The notes under the pieces: model-generated
What the model was told of the DNA's origin: nothing
Database searches by the model: none
The model's input: the letters and a program-made list of their open reading frames with translations, nothing else
Made by a program: the position numbers and the translations under genes
DNA from: Atriophallophorus winterbourni
Lineage: Eukaryota > Platyhelminthes > Trematoda > Plagiorchiida > Microphallidae
Direction: 5' to 3'
Length of the DNA: 64,000 nucleotides
NCBI GenBank assembly: GCA_013407085.1
Contig: JACCGJ010001453.1
Location: 1-64,000 of the forward strand
Shown: positions 44,942 to 57,559 of the stretch, piece after piece
How the letters are laid out: every line of letters starts with the position of its first letter
How positions within the stretch are numbered: the stretch's first letter is position 1

Positions 44942-47900
44942 CAACCCGTCATTACTCGGTGATGTAATTTACCCACCATCTTTGACACGTACTCAAATTA
45001 CCTGCTCAAATGAACCGTCTTTGCTGTCAACATCGACTGTCAAATTTTTGTATACGAATGCCCAATGCTTGACAAACAAACTACACGAATTGACTGAACT
45101 AACTACCACACACTCGCCAGACGTGATTGCTGTAACTGAGACATGGTTTCATCCAACTTTAACAGACAATGAAGTTGCCATTGAAGGTATGTCTCTACTT
45201 CGTCGCGATCGCCTGACTCGAGGAGGTGGTGTTGCACTTTACCACATTCGGAGACTGCTCTGCCAAGAGATCACTGATGACGATTTACAACTGCAAGACA
45301 CATTACGGTGTTCGCTGAATGTAACACATGGGACAAATGCATAGTGGGTGTGATTTACCATTCGCCCTCAGCCGACGAACCTACAATTAAGCATTATTTG
45401 CAAATATACGCTTAGCGGCTACTAGATACCGCGGCAGACTTCTACTGATCGGAGACTTTAATCAGCCGAACTTTAAGGGAAATTCAGTTCATCCGGAAAA
45501 TCCCTTAAATGCTTTATTTCAACAGTTGCTAGAAGAAATTCCACTCTACAACCATATTTTCAACAATACCCGATTTCGTGGTACTGATACGCCGTCTATC
45601 TTGGACTTAATACTGACAAACGAAGAGCAAGTGATTGAAAGTCTCACTTATGAAGCTCCAATAGGACTCAATGACCACTTAGTTATTACGTTTGACTATA
45701 TTTACTAGGCAATCAGAACGAGTGACATCAACAAGGTGATTAGAAAAATTGACTTTCCACAACTTAAATCTACTCTTATGAACGCCACAGACCCTGGTCT
45801 TAAGTCCGACAACGTGCACGATCAATGGCAGTAAATGATAACCGAACTTAAATTTACCGTTGAAATGCACTCTCATCGGGTTCCAAAGGTGCAAAAAATA
45901 TATATACATTTAAGCTGAGAAGCCGGACACGAATATGGTTGACCTCGCGAAATGCTGCATGGCGAGCTCATCGACATGATACCACTGTTGAGAGTTTGGA
46001 GACATTCTGTTTGCTGAGAAATAAGGTAAACATACTTGTTGTTGATGACAAACTGAATTATCAAAATCATTTACTCAACAAAATGGAATCGAACCCTAAA
46101 ATTCTCTACCAGATCATAAATAACCGGTCAAGGGTGACACCAGGAGTTGCCGCCTTTAAGACACGTTATGGAGCAACAACCACAGCATCGTAATCTGCCG
46201 AAGTTCTAGCCCATTTCTTCTCCACTATCTTCAGCCCACGAAACACCGTTACATGCCTATAACTCCCGTAATATCACCAGAAAATGTTTTACAACAACTA
46301 ACTATTACCTCGGAGAGTGTCCTCCGCACATTGCTAAATCTCAACACGAGAAAATCTCCCGGAGCTGACGAAATTACCCCGTTGATTCTTAAAAACTGTG
46401 CTTATACTTTGTGTACGCCTCTCACATACTTGTTTAACCTCTCTTTAACCCAAAGTTTCGTTCCCTGTGATTGAAAGAATGGCATTATTACCCCATCCAC
46501 AAAGGAGCAAACCGTTCCGAAGTATCCAACTATCGACCAGTTACACTACTACTGGTGATCTCTAACGTAATGGAGCGCCTCGTAGCAAACAGCGTCACTA
46601 AACATCTGGAAGACAATTGCTTGCTCACAGTCGAACAACACGGCTTCAGAAAAAGACACTCTTGCCATTCAAACCTTTTGCTCGCCCTCGATGACTGGAC
46701 ACAAGCTGTAGACAAAGGTTTCACCATATACGCTTGTTATTTTGATATGTCAAAGGCATTCGATCGTGTCAACAACAGTCTGTTACTACAAAAGATGGAG
46801 CTATGTGGAATCAAGGGTTCATTACTAGCCTGGTTTGAGGATTATCTCCGCGACCGTGTCATTCGAGTAAGGGTTGATGGTGCTTTGTCACGAAATATTG
46901 CAGTAACGAGTGGGGTGCCGCAGGGATCAGTGCTTGGACCAATTCTTTTCCTGATCTATGTCAACGACTCACCTGAACTTGCTCGCTGCAAAATCTTGTT
47001 ATTTATGGATGACATCAAGCTGTGGACACAAGTACGTACGACTGAGGATTGCAGAGAGCTTCAGCTGGACATCGATGCCTTACAAGACTGGTCAGTCAGA
47101 AATGAACTACCTTTCAATGTGAGAAAATGCAAGGTATTGACTGTTGAAAGACATTTCGAATACTCCTACACCCTTGGTTCCCATATTTTTGAAAGCACTG
47201 ACAAGGAAAAGGACTTGGGTGTGTGGGCGAGCAGCACTTTATTATCGTCGCACAACGTCACAGCTGTCTATGAAAAGACGTCACGAGTACTGCTACTGCT
47301 AAAACGCGTGTTCGGGAGTTTCACTAAGCAAACCGTTCATCGAATAATTAATACGTACTTGAGGCCAAACATGGAGTATGCGGTTCAGGCTTGGTCACCC
47401 TGGCTACAGAAGGACATCAGCCTCTTGCAGAAAATATATCATCGGACCACCAAGCTCGTACGCGGTTTAAAGCAAAAACAATGCGAAGAACGTATTGCAA
47501 GTCTCAATCTATTCGACATTCGCCACCGCCGTCTTAGAGGTGATCTGATACTTATGTTTAATATACTGCATACCTCTAACCATCTCCTAAATCAACTATT
47601 CACGCGACTACCACCCAGAACCAGCCGGAGTCACGACTATACAGTACATATTCCCGACTCGAGACTAAACTGTCGAAGGTACTTTTATTTGTACGTGTAT
47701 GCTTTACCTGGAACTCCCTACCTTGTAATGTTGCACATTCACCCAACTTGGATATATTCAAATCGAATTTGGACAATTTCATGTTGACCAATCCAAACTT
47801 TGAACCCATATATTTTACACCATAAAAGCTTGGAACTTTGAAACCAGTTTCTGTCCAATGGATTTTAACTTGATTACTAAACTGCTCAGTAAGCAAACAA

Positions 47901-48000
47901 CTCCTGGTTTTTTACCCATGTTATTCGTAATTCCCATATTATTCTGTGGTTTTCATCAAGCTATATGCTTTTTAGACCATTAAAATGGAATTGAATTTAT
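44942..48000 (+). pseudogene. CR1-like LINE ORF2, most complete old copy
   Basis: Endonuclease blocks are YTNAQCLTNKLHEL (about 45045), VTETWFHP, RGGGVALYH (about 45225), LLIGDFNQPNF (about 45440), SILDLILTN (about 45600) and NDHLVITF. RT blocks are RKSPGADEITP (46350), SNYRPVTLLL, HGFRKRHSCHSNLLLALDDW, FDMSKAFDRVNNSLL, TSGVPQGSVLGPILF and LLFMDDIKLW (about 47005). The long frame 46471-47787 covers RT and the C-terminal domain without a stop. FADD is FMDD. Frameshifts occur at about 45340 and 46470, and there are stops in the linker. The 3' end (about 47990) carries ATTGAATTTATTC. Confidence 0.88.
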
Positions 48001-48119
48001 TCACTCTACGCATGTGTTATGCTTTTGGGCAAGTCTATCGTGTGTGGTTGTTTTGAATTTGCATGACGTGTTCTGTTTAGCAGTGAGTTCCTTCTTATTG
48101 GGTAAAATAATCAGAAGTC

Positions 48120-49075
48120 GTACACTGATAGTGGTGAAATCTCCGCTGAATCAACATCTACAAATTGGTGAGCCCGAACATTTTTCTTATTGAAATTTTC
48201 TTCCGTACCACATACTCCCATTTATTCTCATTTCGCTGTCATATATTTTTCATTTACGGAATTGATCTTAAGTCAGCATTTTCTGATACACCATCGGAGG
48301 ATATTTCTACAGAGCTAAATCACACTTTAGCCTTCCCTCTTTTGGTATGCATGATCCTCGACTCGGGTTCGCACAAATCGGATCACTTTTCGAGTTTTAC
48401 TGCGTGAAAACGTAACGAGCCCAGACTAACCGTGTAGTTGGTATGTTACCACAATCAGTCGCATCGGAGGTTGCTGTAAAAATCATTCGTGAATTCTGGC
48501 AGCAGAGTTTTACAGCAGACATCCACAAAGTTTCAGCTATTACGGGCGTGCAAAGCATTCTCTAACACTTGGTACGCATTACAGACGGAGTTCACGATAT
48601 CTCTCACAGCGTTACATTATCTCAAGTATGACATGCGAGTGACGCAAATTCTAGCACCCGATCCAAAGAGATTTCAATCAGTTGAGATTGATGTTCCATA
48701 ACTTGTCAATGCAAGTACGAAACATCGCACGATCCCATAGTATCTCGCAAAATCGTCATCGCCGTTAGCCCAAGAAACGATACACAAGTCGTTCAAATGG
48801 ATTTCATTTGTTCTTTTATTATCGTAAATTCGATGCAAAGGCATGCATTGCACGTCACCTTGCACTTACGAATCCACTTTGTCCACATCGTAAAACCGCT
48901 AGGCCAGGCAGTAGACACTTCAAAGCCGTCTGTTCTACGTTACCGACTGTGCCACAGAAACGCGATTCCTCATCGACACTTGTTCCGAAGTTAGCGTCAT
49001 CCCACCATGCAATATGGATCGCAATCACATTACAGGTGGCAAACGGCACTCAAATTTGTAATTTTAGTCTGAGAT
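48120..49075 (+). pseudogene. Ty3/gypsy (CsRn1-like) remnant: PBS, gag and protease pieces
   Basis: The strongest piece is at 48930-49010, where a frame reads LFYVTDCATETRFLIDTCSEVSVIPP. This is the retropepsin region of CsRn1-like gypsy elements with the active-site DTG changed to DTC. A cysteine-containing gag end precedes it (48820-48900). At 48166-48177 TGGTGAGCCCGA resembles a primer-binding site complementary to a tRNA-Trp 3' end. Weak gag similarity is seen at 48480-48690. The order PBS, gag, protease supports one decayed element; no LTR pair was found. Confidence 0.5.
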
Positions 49076-49089
49076 CACTTCCCGACCTC

Positions 49090-50610
49090 TGTGTTGTTCG
49101 TTTTTATGTCATAAATGTTAGATCAATTATACCTAAAATCCATATACTAAAATCTGACCTTTCTTTCAAATCTGTAGGCATTATTCTTATAACTGAATCC
49201 TGGACTCGTGATGATAACTCGGACTCTAAACGCATCAGGACTAACTGCCGGATATTTAGGAAAAACCGCATTTCAAAGAAAGGGGATCTGAGGCTATGCA
49301 AAAACTGGCAAGGTATCATGCTGCTCTCCGTCCCTAGTAAAGTACTTACACGCATCATCCTTATGCGTTTGCGCGGCGCTATCGACCAAGTGTTACGGCT
49401 GGAGCAATCAGGCTTCAGAAAACAAAAGTCCGGTATCGACCAAATTGCGACCCTTCGCATAATAATTGAACAAAGCATTGAATGGCAATCGCCTCTGTGC
49501 CTCAACTTCATAGATTCTAAGAAAGCCTTCGACAGTGTGGACCGCGAATTCATATGAAAGCTTTTGCCACACTATGGGGTCCTACTGTTGTACATGGACC
49601 TCATAAACGACCTGTATGAAGGTGCCTCCTGTCAGGTAACTCACAACGGAAGACTGACCGATCCATTTGCAGTTGCGACTGGCGTCCGCCAGGGATGCCT
49701 GTTGTCCCCAATGATTTTTCTGTTGGTAATAGACTGGATAATGGAACAGACATTGAAAGGTGAAAGGATTAGTATCGATTGGAAGGAATCCAAGCATTTG
49801 GAGGATCTGGAATACGCTGATGATGTCTGCTTGATATCACGTGACCCCCAACGTCTTCAGAGAAAGACCGATAGACTAGCACACTTTGCTTCATATGCAG
49901 GACTACGCGTGAATACCGAAAAAACAGAAGTCCTCCGTGTGCTAACTGATGAGCACCCATCAATCACCATCAATGGTAAAGCAGTCAAAGACGTCACGCA
50001 ATTCGTCTACCTCGGCAGCATTGTTTCAATAAGTGGTGGCATGGACGAAGACATAGTCGCCAGAATCGGCAAAGCAAGATACGCGTTCATAGCTTTGAAA
50101 CCCATTTGGGAGTCGAAGGTTCTATCAAAACGCACGAAACTCCGTATATTCAGAAGCAACGTCAAATCCGTGCTACTCTATGGATCGGAAACCTGGCGAG
50201 TGACAGCAAAGTCTTCTGGCCGCTTGCAATCATTCCACAATAATTGCCTTCGTCGAATTATTGAGGTAAAATGGCCAGAAAAGATAAGGAATCAAGACCT
50301 GTGGCAGATTGCTGCCGAGGACCCGATCGCCCAGCAGATCAGTAGAAGAAAGTGGAGATGGGTTGGGCACACCTTGTGGAAATTTTATGATGACATCACG
50401 CGTAATGCTCTGGTATGGAACCCAATCGGGAAGAGACGGGTCGGACGCCCAAGGCTATTTTGGAAGCGCTCGTGTGAAGAGCAAATCCGCAAGTGTGGAC
50501 TTAACTGGAACGACATCAAACTGACTGCTATAGACAGACCAAAGTGGAGACAAGTTGCCGAGGCCCTATGTTTCTCCAGGAACTCAAGTGATTAAGTCAA
50601 TTAAGTCAAG
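49090..50610 (+). pseudogene. RTE-like LINE with intact YADD, fused to a CR1-like endonuclease start
   Basis: Up to about 49280 the frame encodes a CR1-type endonuclease start (FYVINVRSIIPKIHILK, ITESWTRDD). It then changes without a stop to the RTE-like RT (KKGDLRLCKNWQGIMLLSVPSKV). It continues with QSGFRKQKSGIDQIATLR, IDSKKAFDSVDREF, a stop at 49557, TGVRQGCLLSPMIF and LEYADDVCLI (about 49815, catalytic residues intact). The C-terminal part has FVYLGSIV, RKWRWVGHTLW and GRPRLFWKRSCEEQIRKCGL. One 343-codon frame (49564-50595) covers the second half. The 3' end shows AAGTCAATT units (50594-50610). Confidence 0.82.
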
Positions 50611-51260
50611 CATTCCAAAACAAGGTGGCGGTTGCCCTATTTATATGCATTCCAAATTTAAATCTATTAGCATAACACCTTCGAATTTAACGGCGCTCGA
50701 AGATTTTTTATGGATAAAACTACCCATGCTAGATCTTTTAATAGGTTCAAAGTAATTTGAAATAATTCAAATTTTCAAATGTCTAAAAGCAAAGTAACTG
50801 TAAATGTTATATTCACATTTAAGTTAGGTTAATTATTTGGCCTGTCTGGACTCCCTATTTTGTGCTCCCAACAAATTGTATACATTCATTTTTGATGTTT
50901 TTAAATATTTTACCAGAAATTGTCTTCATCTATTACATCATTCTTATTTTTGTTTTAATCTTTCCCGCCATTTGTTGGCTCGCATTTTACTCGATTTCAC
51001 CTGCGCCATATTTTCTGCTGATGGACGCTCGTAATTGTTATTGAAACTAATCCCGGATTTTCAGTGTTGAGGTGATATTTAGCATTTGTGTATATTTGTT
51101 CAGTACCGCTATTTATAGATAATTGTTCATTACGAATAAATTGGTTTTGCAACGTTTGGACAATTCTTGCGCGTAACTCTAACCAAGTTGGAAAAGTTTA
51201 TAGATTACAATTCTGAGCTATTTGGATATCGTCATTTACAGTACTCAACAATTTCTGGGT
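50611..51260. other. AT-rich stretch, nothing firmly recognised
   Basis: No coding match; it could include the 5' end of the BEL/Pao remnant that follows, but no LTR was identified. Confidence 0.35.
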
Positions 51261-51265
51261 AATCG

Positions 51266-53534
51266 TTGGACGATAAATATATGGCAACAAGTATGTCGAA
51301 TAATTTGAACGGAGCGGAAAACTTCAAGCAAATCGAAAATTCATCCGCAGCCAACATGGAAAATAACATTCCTTTTACCCTTTCGATCCTACTCGCATTC
51401 CCAACTCACGTAAGTCAACCACACGAACTTCCTAGTGAATTTGATTCTCATGTTCCCTCTTTTCGTATTCCTACTATGTATTCCTCATGTTTATCAACTA
51501 TGGTTACCGGGCAGGCCCAGGGAATTAAAGAGGATGCTCTTAGGGACCATTATGAACTATAAGAAGAGTTGCGTATAGCGGAGGAAGAGTTGAGAATTAA
51601 AGAAGTACGACTAGCTTGGAAGAAAGCTAAGGATTTATATACAGGACCAGGTATACAGTCGGGCGATCTAATCGGATTAGAATTTTCGCTCCAGCAGATG
51701 CGAAGTTGTAGCATCAGTGTTTAACAGCTTAACCATGTCGTGGATTTTGATTGCTCAACTAATCTGCTTAAAATTGTTAAGCGATTGCTTAAGCCACTAC
51801 AGATAAAATGGGCTGAAGTGGCGGAGTCTCTCATGGACCTGAACAAAGAACCATCCTTTGAAGACTTGATGGCTCTGATAGAAAGACGAGTTAATTTAGC
51901 TAGTACAGAATATAGCACCCTATCCTTTGAAACCAGGATATCTTCCACTAATCGTGCTGACATTCGTAGAGTCGATATAACTAGGTGGCCTCACCTTAAG
52001 GATGTTTCACTGCATTCTCTCACATCGACTTATGTAGGCATCCCCATACGTTGTGACGTCCCTGATGCGCATTGCGGCTTGTAACATAGAGTTCGTAATG
52101 ATCGAGAACCATTTGCTACTCAGACACCTTTGGGTTGTGTTTTAAGAGGACCAAAGGGTCAACAAGACATGCCACCGCGTTGCGTCAACGTAATATTGCG
52201 AGAACAGTCGAGCATCGAGACAATGCTGACCCCGTTATGCGACTCAGAATTTTTAGACCGTGTAGACTCTAGGGCGTCCCAAACTTCACTCGATGATATC
52301 AGGCTTCATAACAAAGTAGATTCCTGACTTCATGTTCCATCGGAGCACAATCCTGCAGATGTTGCGTCCAGAGGAATAGAGTCTAGACCGGATAAAAAAC
52401 TTAAGTTTTGGCTGGATGGACCCGAGTTCCTGTCAACGGATAAAAGAATTTGGCCTTTCCCATAATTGATAATAGTACAATAGAACTCAAGAAAGTCGGC
52501 ACTTGGCAAATCTGCAATGGTTCCATAACATGGTAGCACGCAGTCGCGGGTGGATAAATTTGTTGAGAAAAATTTCTTGGCTAAGCAGGTTAAAAATATA
52601 CCTACTTGTTAAGATGCGCTGCAGAATGGACCTCGCTTTGAACATCGGTAGTATTAAGCCCGATGAGATTAAGCGTGCCATTGCAGACATTATACGTATG
52701 TTAAATCTGAAGCACTTCCCAGAGGTAGCCGAGCACAATAAAATCCCAAAGCAGTTACTAGCTCTCGAGCCAGTTGTAGTAGAGGAAGTAATCTGCCTAG
52801 GGGACAGAGTATCTAAAATGATGGAGAAATGGCTAACCATTTTACCAAATAAAGACACAGTCACCGACTTGATAATACAGCATCACCACTTAATATATGG
52901 ACATTCTGAAGCTTCACACGTGTTGTCTATTATTCGTCGGGAGTACAGGATAATAAAGGGAATGGCGGTAGTAAGACGAGTGTTGCGTTCGTGTATGGAG
53001 TGCAGACGCCTGCATGCTTTTCCTTGCCATCATGCCATGGCGCCTGTTGCGACATTTAGAACCGACAAGGGTTTACACGCCTCATATCTCTCTAGGCCTG
53101 TGCAACCTGACAGTATCCTAGCCCGCATGCAGTCACTGACTGTGTGGCACTTTGCCTGGATAAGGCTTGTGCTTCCATACATACACGCCTTAAATCACAC
53201 CGGTGTTGATAAGTTCGGTCCCTTCCGTATTAGGAAACGTTGGAAGAGTAAGTATCTTGCACCACTGAAAATAACTCGTAAGTGGCTTAAGCCACAGCGA
53301 AAACTCATGATGGGATATCTAGTCCTTCTAACGAAGATGAATTGTCCCCGAAGTAAATGGCCCATGGGGATGGTAATTGTTAACCTTCCGGGACCTGACG
53401 GCCCCGTTAGACAGGTGACAATTAAAACTGTTGACGGTTTAATAAGTAGGGACGTTAGATCCCTCTGTCACCTCGAAGGGGCAGAGGGCAGGTCGAGAGT
53501 TGTCGGAATGTTGCTCATTGAAGATGGCGCATAA
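51266..53534 (+). pseudogene. BEL/Pao LTR retrotransposon remnant with large internal deletions
   Basis: 51266-51720 resembles the gag start (charged helical ELRIAEEELRIKE region). 51740-52000 matches Pao gag (LLKPLQIKWAEVAESLMDL, EPSFEDLMALIERRV). 52330-52460 matches the end of the RT/RNase H region (HVPSEHNPADVASRG, WLDGPEFL). 52503-53534 matches integrase: the HHCC finger (HHHLIYGH ... CMECRR, about 52870-53010), NHTGVDKFGPF (about 53192), and a C-terminal module (PRSKWPMGMV, DGPVRQVTIKT). Most of protease, RT and the integrase core is deleted, and a Rep-A element interrupts the frame at 53083. No LTR pair was seen, though a TATA-containing stretch follows at 53620-53660. Confidence 0.82.
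53075..53190 (+). mobile_element. Rep-A copy inserted in BEL/Pao integrase, with 8-bp TSD
   Basis: A 100-bp core copy (53083-53182) flanked by ACACGCCT at 53075-53082 and 53183-53190. Removing it and one duplication brings the finger-proximal part and the HTGVDKFGPF block together. This is the shortest complete Rep-A unit in the window and defines its ends. Confidence 0.87.
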
Positions 53535-54114
53535 TATACAATGTACCTGTTAAGAAATTTGTAGTAAATACAGACGGCTCCTGCACTTGAGGACGCAACT
53601 GTGGTAAATGGCGCCAGTGCGCATGCGCTATAAATACATTATGATTATATAAAAAGGATGCTCATGTACAGTGCGGTAGGGCTGTCACTTTGTCGAGCGT
53701 TACCTACAATGCGTACTTTCATAACCGAGACAGTGTGCCAGGTTGTCCACGGTTGTTTCAGTAAACTGTTGCCAGGAGCTCATTATCCCATAAAAAATAT
53801 TGTATTGCAGGCCATGATTGCACGCGCCCCCATGCGTTGTGCATTTATTGTATTTGGCCACGGATCACATGCTCATGCATGCTATCATCCGGCGATAACG
53901 GACCAAGAAGCATGCGCTTCATGTGTGATGCACCCCTTGAGACAGATGAACACCAAATATGCAAATGAATATTGCTATAACTTCAACGGGATAAATGGAG
54001 CGCGGCTCAGTGCTGCCAGCATGACACCTGTACAGCTGCAAAAAGGTCAAACTCGGCGAAGGTGTTTCCCATGCTTAGCTCATGCATCAAATGTTCGAAA
54101 CATTTGAAATTATA
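53535..54114. other. Flank of BEL/Pao remnant; a 149-codon frame of unknown meaning
   Basis: The plus-strand frame at 53658-54107 is cysteine- and histidine-rich but matches nothing I recognise. It lies between a retrotransposon and a LINE, so it may be LTR-derived or chance. Confidence 0.3.
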
Positions 54115-56220
54115 GACAGCTCCGGCCATTGAAGATGTGTTGTTGATATGTGAAATTTTACATTTCTGGATGTTGAACGGTAGGCAGTTTCGCAAGGACC
54201 ACGTATGAAGTGCTTCGAGATCTTTTAGCAGAATTTGGCAATCTTCTATTGTGCGTACCCTAGTCCAGACTTTGATGTCATCCGAAAATAAAATGATTTT
54301 GCTGCGTACAATTTCAGGTATATCGTTCGCGCACACCAGGATGAGTATTGGCCCCAAGACTGAGCCTTGAGGTACGCCACTTGTAAGTTATACTGGGCTG
54401 GATAGTGCCCCATCAACTTTAACCCTGATAACTCTACCAGACAAGTAATCTTGTATAAAGGCCAATAATCTTCCACACATTAGAGCTGCTCCAATTTTTG
54501 AAGTAGTATGCTGTGGTTAACACGGTCAAAATCTTCAGACATATCCAATTAACAAGCATGAGTAGGGTATCCATCGTCCACGGCTCGACTCCAATTATCA
54601 AGGGTTATGTGGAGATTGGTGAGACAGGAGTGTCTTGTCCTAAATACATGCTGTGTGATAGAAAGAAGCTTATTTTTTCAAATGTTCGATAAATTCGTCA
54701 GTTACAAGTTGTTCGAGAATTTTAGATACAACTAACAACAATGTGGCTTGTCTGTAATTGAACAGATCAGATGGGTTCCCGCCTTTGTATATCGGAGTGA
54801 TTAATCTACTTATCCAGTCAGTAGCAACCTTGCTGCAAATCAGTGACAGGTTGAAAAGATCAGAGAGTGGTGAGAATAGAACACGGGCGCATTGCTTCAG
54901 GATTAGGATTGCTATTTCATCAGCACCCAGGGATTTTTTGTATTTAACCCGAGTAGCTTTACCAGGACACTCTCAGGTTCCACAGCGATTTCGTGTATTT
55001 TGTTAATCTGTGATATGAATGCAGGTATATCGTAACATACGCGCTCGTTAGAGTAGAACACTCTAGAGTTAGCGGCAACGAGAGCAGTGGATGTAGTTCC
55101 AGTCTTTGTAAGTAAAGTGGAAACGCCTGGCTTTACCCTGGCCTTTCTGTTCACGATCTGGAAAAGGAGCTTCAAGATTCGTTCAATTTTATCTATCAGA
55201 TTGATTTGATACTTTTCTTTATCCTCCTGGACAAGTTTAGTAACGGTAAGATTCCCAGTATTCAGGAGTTGACTGCAGTATGTGGCTTCTCCACCCACAG
55301 TTTCTCACCTTAATCCATTTCCTTTTTCGAGTCCGGATCACGAATTTGAATCCTTTTTTCAGTTGTTTTGAAATATATTTTGAGTTAAGTTATATTTTTG
55401 GTTGATTTTCTGAAGTATCGATGACCGGCAGTGTTGGAAATAAGTGTTAATAGGTGCTCAACCGGTGACTTCTTGAAGCGCCATTGATAATGCAACCTTA
55501 ACGCTTTTTCGTATCAATTTCTGAGCATTACTAGCTTTTTTCACTTCAGATATTTTGTCAAAAACAATGATTACATGATCCCTCTTTCCAAGTGGTGCTT
55601 CATAGCGGATATCCTCTGTGACATTTTCGTCGCTCGTCAGAACAACATCAAGTGCTTGTGCCTCTTAAGCAAGTGCTGCTTTTGATGTGGTTCTATAAAC
55701 GAATTTGGTTGAACATTTTCTAGAATAAGTGATCGGAAGACTTCACCGATGGAATCTCGCTTTCTAGTAAATTCGGGACAATAAAGTCACCCATGATCAG
55801 GAAGTTGTTTTGATATCTTAAAACAACCAGCTGAGTTTTCACAATTAAACTAGCATTATATGCTTCGTCTGCTGCAGTTGGTCGGTAAATCACACCAACA
55901 ACACAGTTTTCACCTGTTGCTAATTCAAGTGAACATGGAAGTTTATCTTCTAGTATCAAATCATTATCCATGATTTCTCTGAACGTTAGATGTTGATCAC
56001 AGTAAATAGCAACACCTCCTCCTTCACGGTCCATACGAGTACGATGAAAAAGAGACATGTTCGATATAGAAATTTCCTCCTCAGTTAATTGCTGATTGAA
56101 CTAGGTTTCCGTTTTGGCTATCAGGAGAGGTGAATATTTTTAACGAAGCTCGATTAGGTCAGGTAACCTATTTATAAAGCATTGTGCATTTGTGTACAAA
56201 CATTTGATGTTTGATCGGGT
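54115..56220 (-). pseudogene. CR1-like LINE ORF2, minus-strand copy
   Basis: In minus-strand order: YTNAQCFINRLPDLIELR (about 56200), AKTET, REGGGVAIY (about 56010), VGVIYRP, FLIMGDFIVPN (about 55800), the linker KLVQEDKEKYQINLIDKIER (55230), RT blocks LLDMSEDFDRVNHSILLQKL (about 54500) and IILFSDDIKVW (about 54270, FADD changed to FSDD). It is cut at about 54115. Several stops and frameshifts. Closest relative in the window is the copy at 22740-24655. Confidence 0.82.
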
Positions 56221-57105
56221 AAAATTGTTGGATGATGAGTATTTGAGCAAGTTAGTTAATTTTCACGATAAAGTCGGCTTCCATGCGTTAACTGATAATG
56301 TTGATCTCTCGTGGAACTTTGCATTGAAACTGTTTCTAATTGTTAGGCACAGTATACACCATAATGGTGGTAAAAAGTGTCAGTTTAAGAGGTCGTGGAC
56401 CATTACTTTCGTAATTCGGTGACCTCGGGATTCGAAAAGTATCGATAACCGCTGCATTGCTCATTTAGATAGCATTACTAATAAATCTCCACTGCTGTAT
56501 GTCGTGTTTTGATTCTCACTTTGTATCTTTACCAGTGACATTTTCTGGGACATTTAAAAGAATAAGCGTGCGCTTATTGTATTCATTCGGTTTCTTTTGA
56601 TTACCTCTCGATGGCGATTAAACCCGCTCTGACCACGGCACATCAACAAATACATGAGATGTATTTTCCATGCCGTCCCATTGCAAGTATTTCGATAGAA
56701 TTATATTATCTAATTCCTTCTCATTTTGCACTACTAACTTGAGCAACCGCGACTTATCTTGGTTCAGCGCTCTGAGAGGACGACTAAAGCGAATCAACGA
56801 AGCCGGGTGGATCGCTTTTAGATTTATCCCAGTGCGCAGTTGCAACCATTGAGCCACGTCGTTCTGGTGTCTTTTCGACAATAACGTCTCAGTCTACTCT
56901 GACACGTTGGTACAGATAACACTAAGAAAAAATACCTTCCGGGGCAACTTTGGTTAATGGAGCGTTTGATGTGAACGGTTTCGGCTGTAAGACGTTTTTA
57001 ACACTCTCCTGAGTGCAGTGCTGCAACAATTCAACCTTTTCCAGATAATGGTTTGGTGGCGGTAAAGTTGAGCGTATTCGTTCGTTCAGTTTAGATGTCT
57101 TAGGC
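56221..57105 (-). pseudogene. CR1-like LINE ORF1, minus-strand copy
   Basis: The frame at 56881-56618 begins at the cleanest part (LSKRHQNDVAQWLQLRTGINLKA ... FVDVPWSERV). A preceding frame with YLYQRVRV matches VICTNVSES in the ORF1 copy at 27622. This places ORF1 directly upstream of the ORF2 at 54115-56220 on the same strand. The ORF1-ORF2 junction (56221-56600) is decayed. Confidence 0.6.
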
Positions 57106-57106
57106 T

Positions 57107-57559
57107 AAATTACTTTACTTTACTTTACATTAGTGTCCGTTCTCGCCACCAACCTGAGAGTCAGATGAGGTCCAGTGCGGTCAGTAAAAATCTTAGTTTG
57201 CGCTGTTTGATTCGTAGCCCCCAGCATAGAACAAATGATCTTAGGCGTGTATGGTCTTTCGGAAGCGTTTTCAAGGATCCATTACCCAAATTAACGACCG
57301 GTGTCGTCGTCATCATCAAAATCGGCAATCAGAAACGGTCGTACTCGATACACACCGGCCGTAATCTGAAAGCGTCTGCTTCTTGTCATTCGGGGGGATC
57401 GCGAAGTTATTATCACAGGGACAAAGGACATCCCTTCCGGACACCAGTCCTAATGGGACGTCGAGGACACCATCCATATGCGCGGTACGCGGCTCTGTGT
57501 GAATGAATAGTACGCTTGCATCATGCATCTTGCATGAAGTTTTTCCGGCATACCATCCG
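57107..57559. other. Junction stretch, (TTTAC)n tract and unassigned sequence
   Basis: A short TTTAC/TTACT tandem tract lies at about 57110-57128. The minus-strand frame at 57316-57624 runs into the gypsy RNase H region but shows no recognisable integrase or connection domain. Confidence 0.35.

Noticed and set aside
53658..54107. 149-codon cysteine-rich plus-strand frame
   Set aside because: No match to any family I know and it lies between retroelement remnants; length alone is not enough to call a gene.
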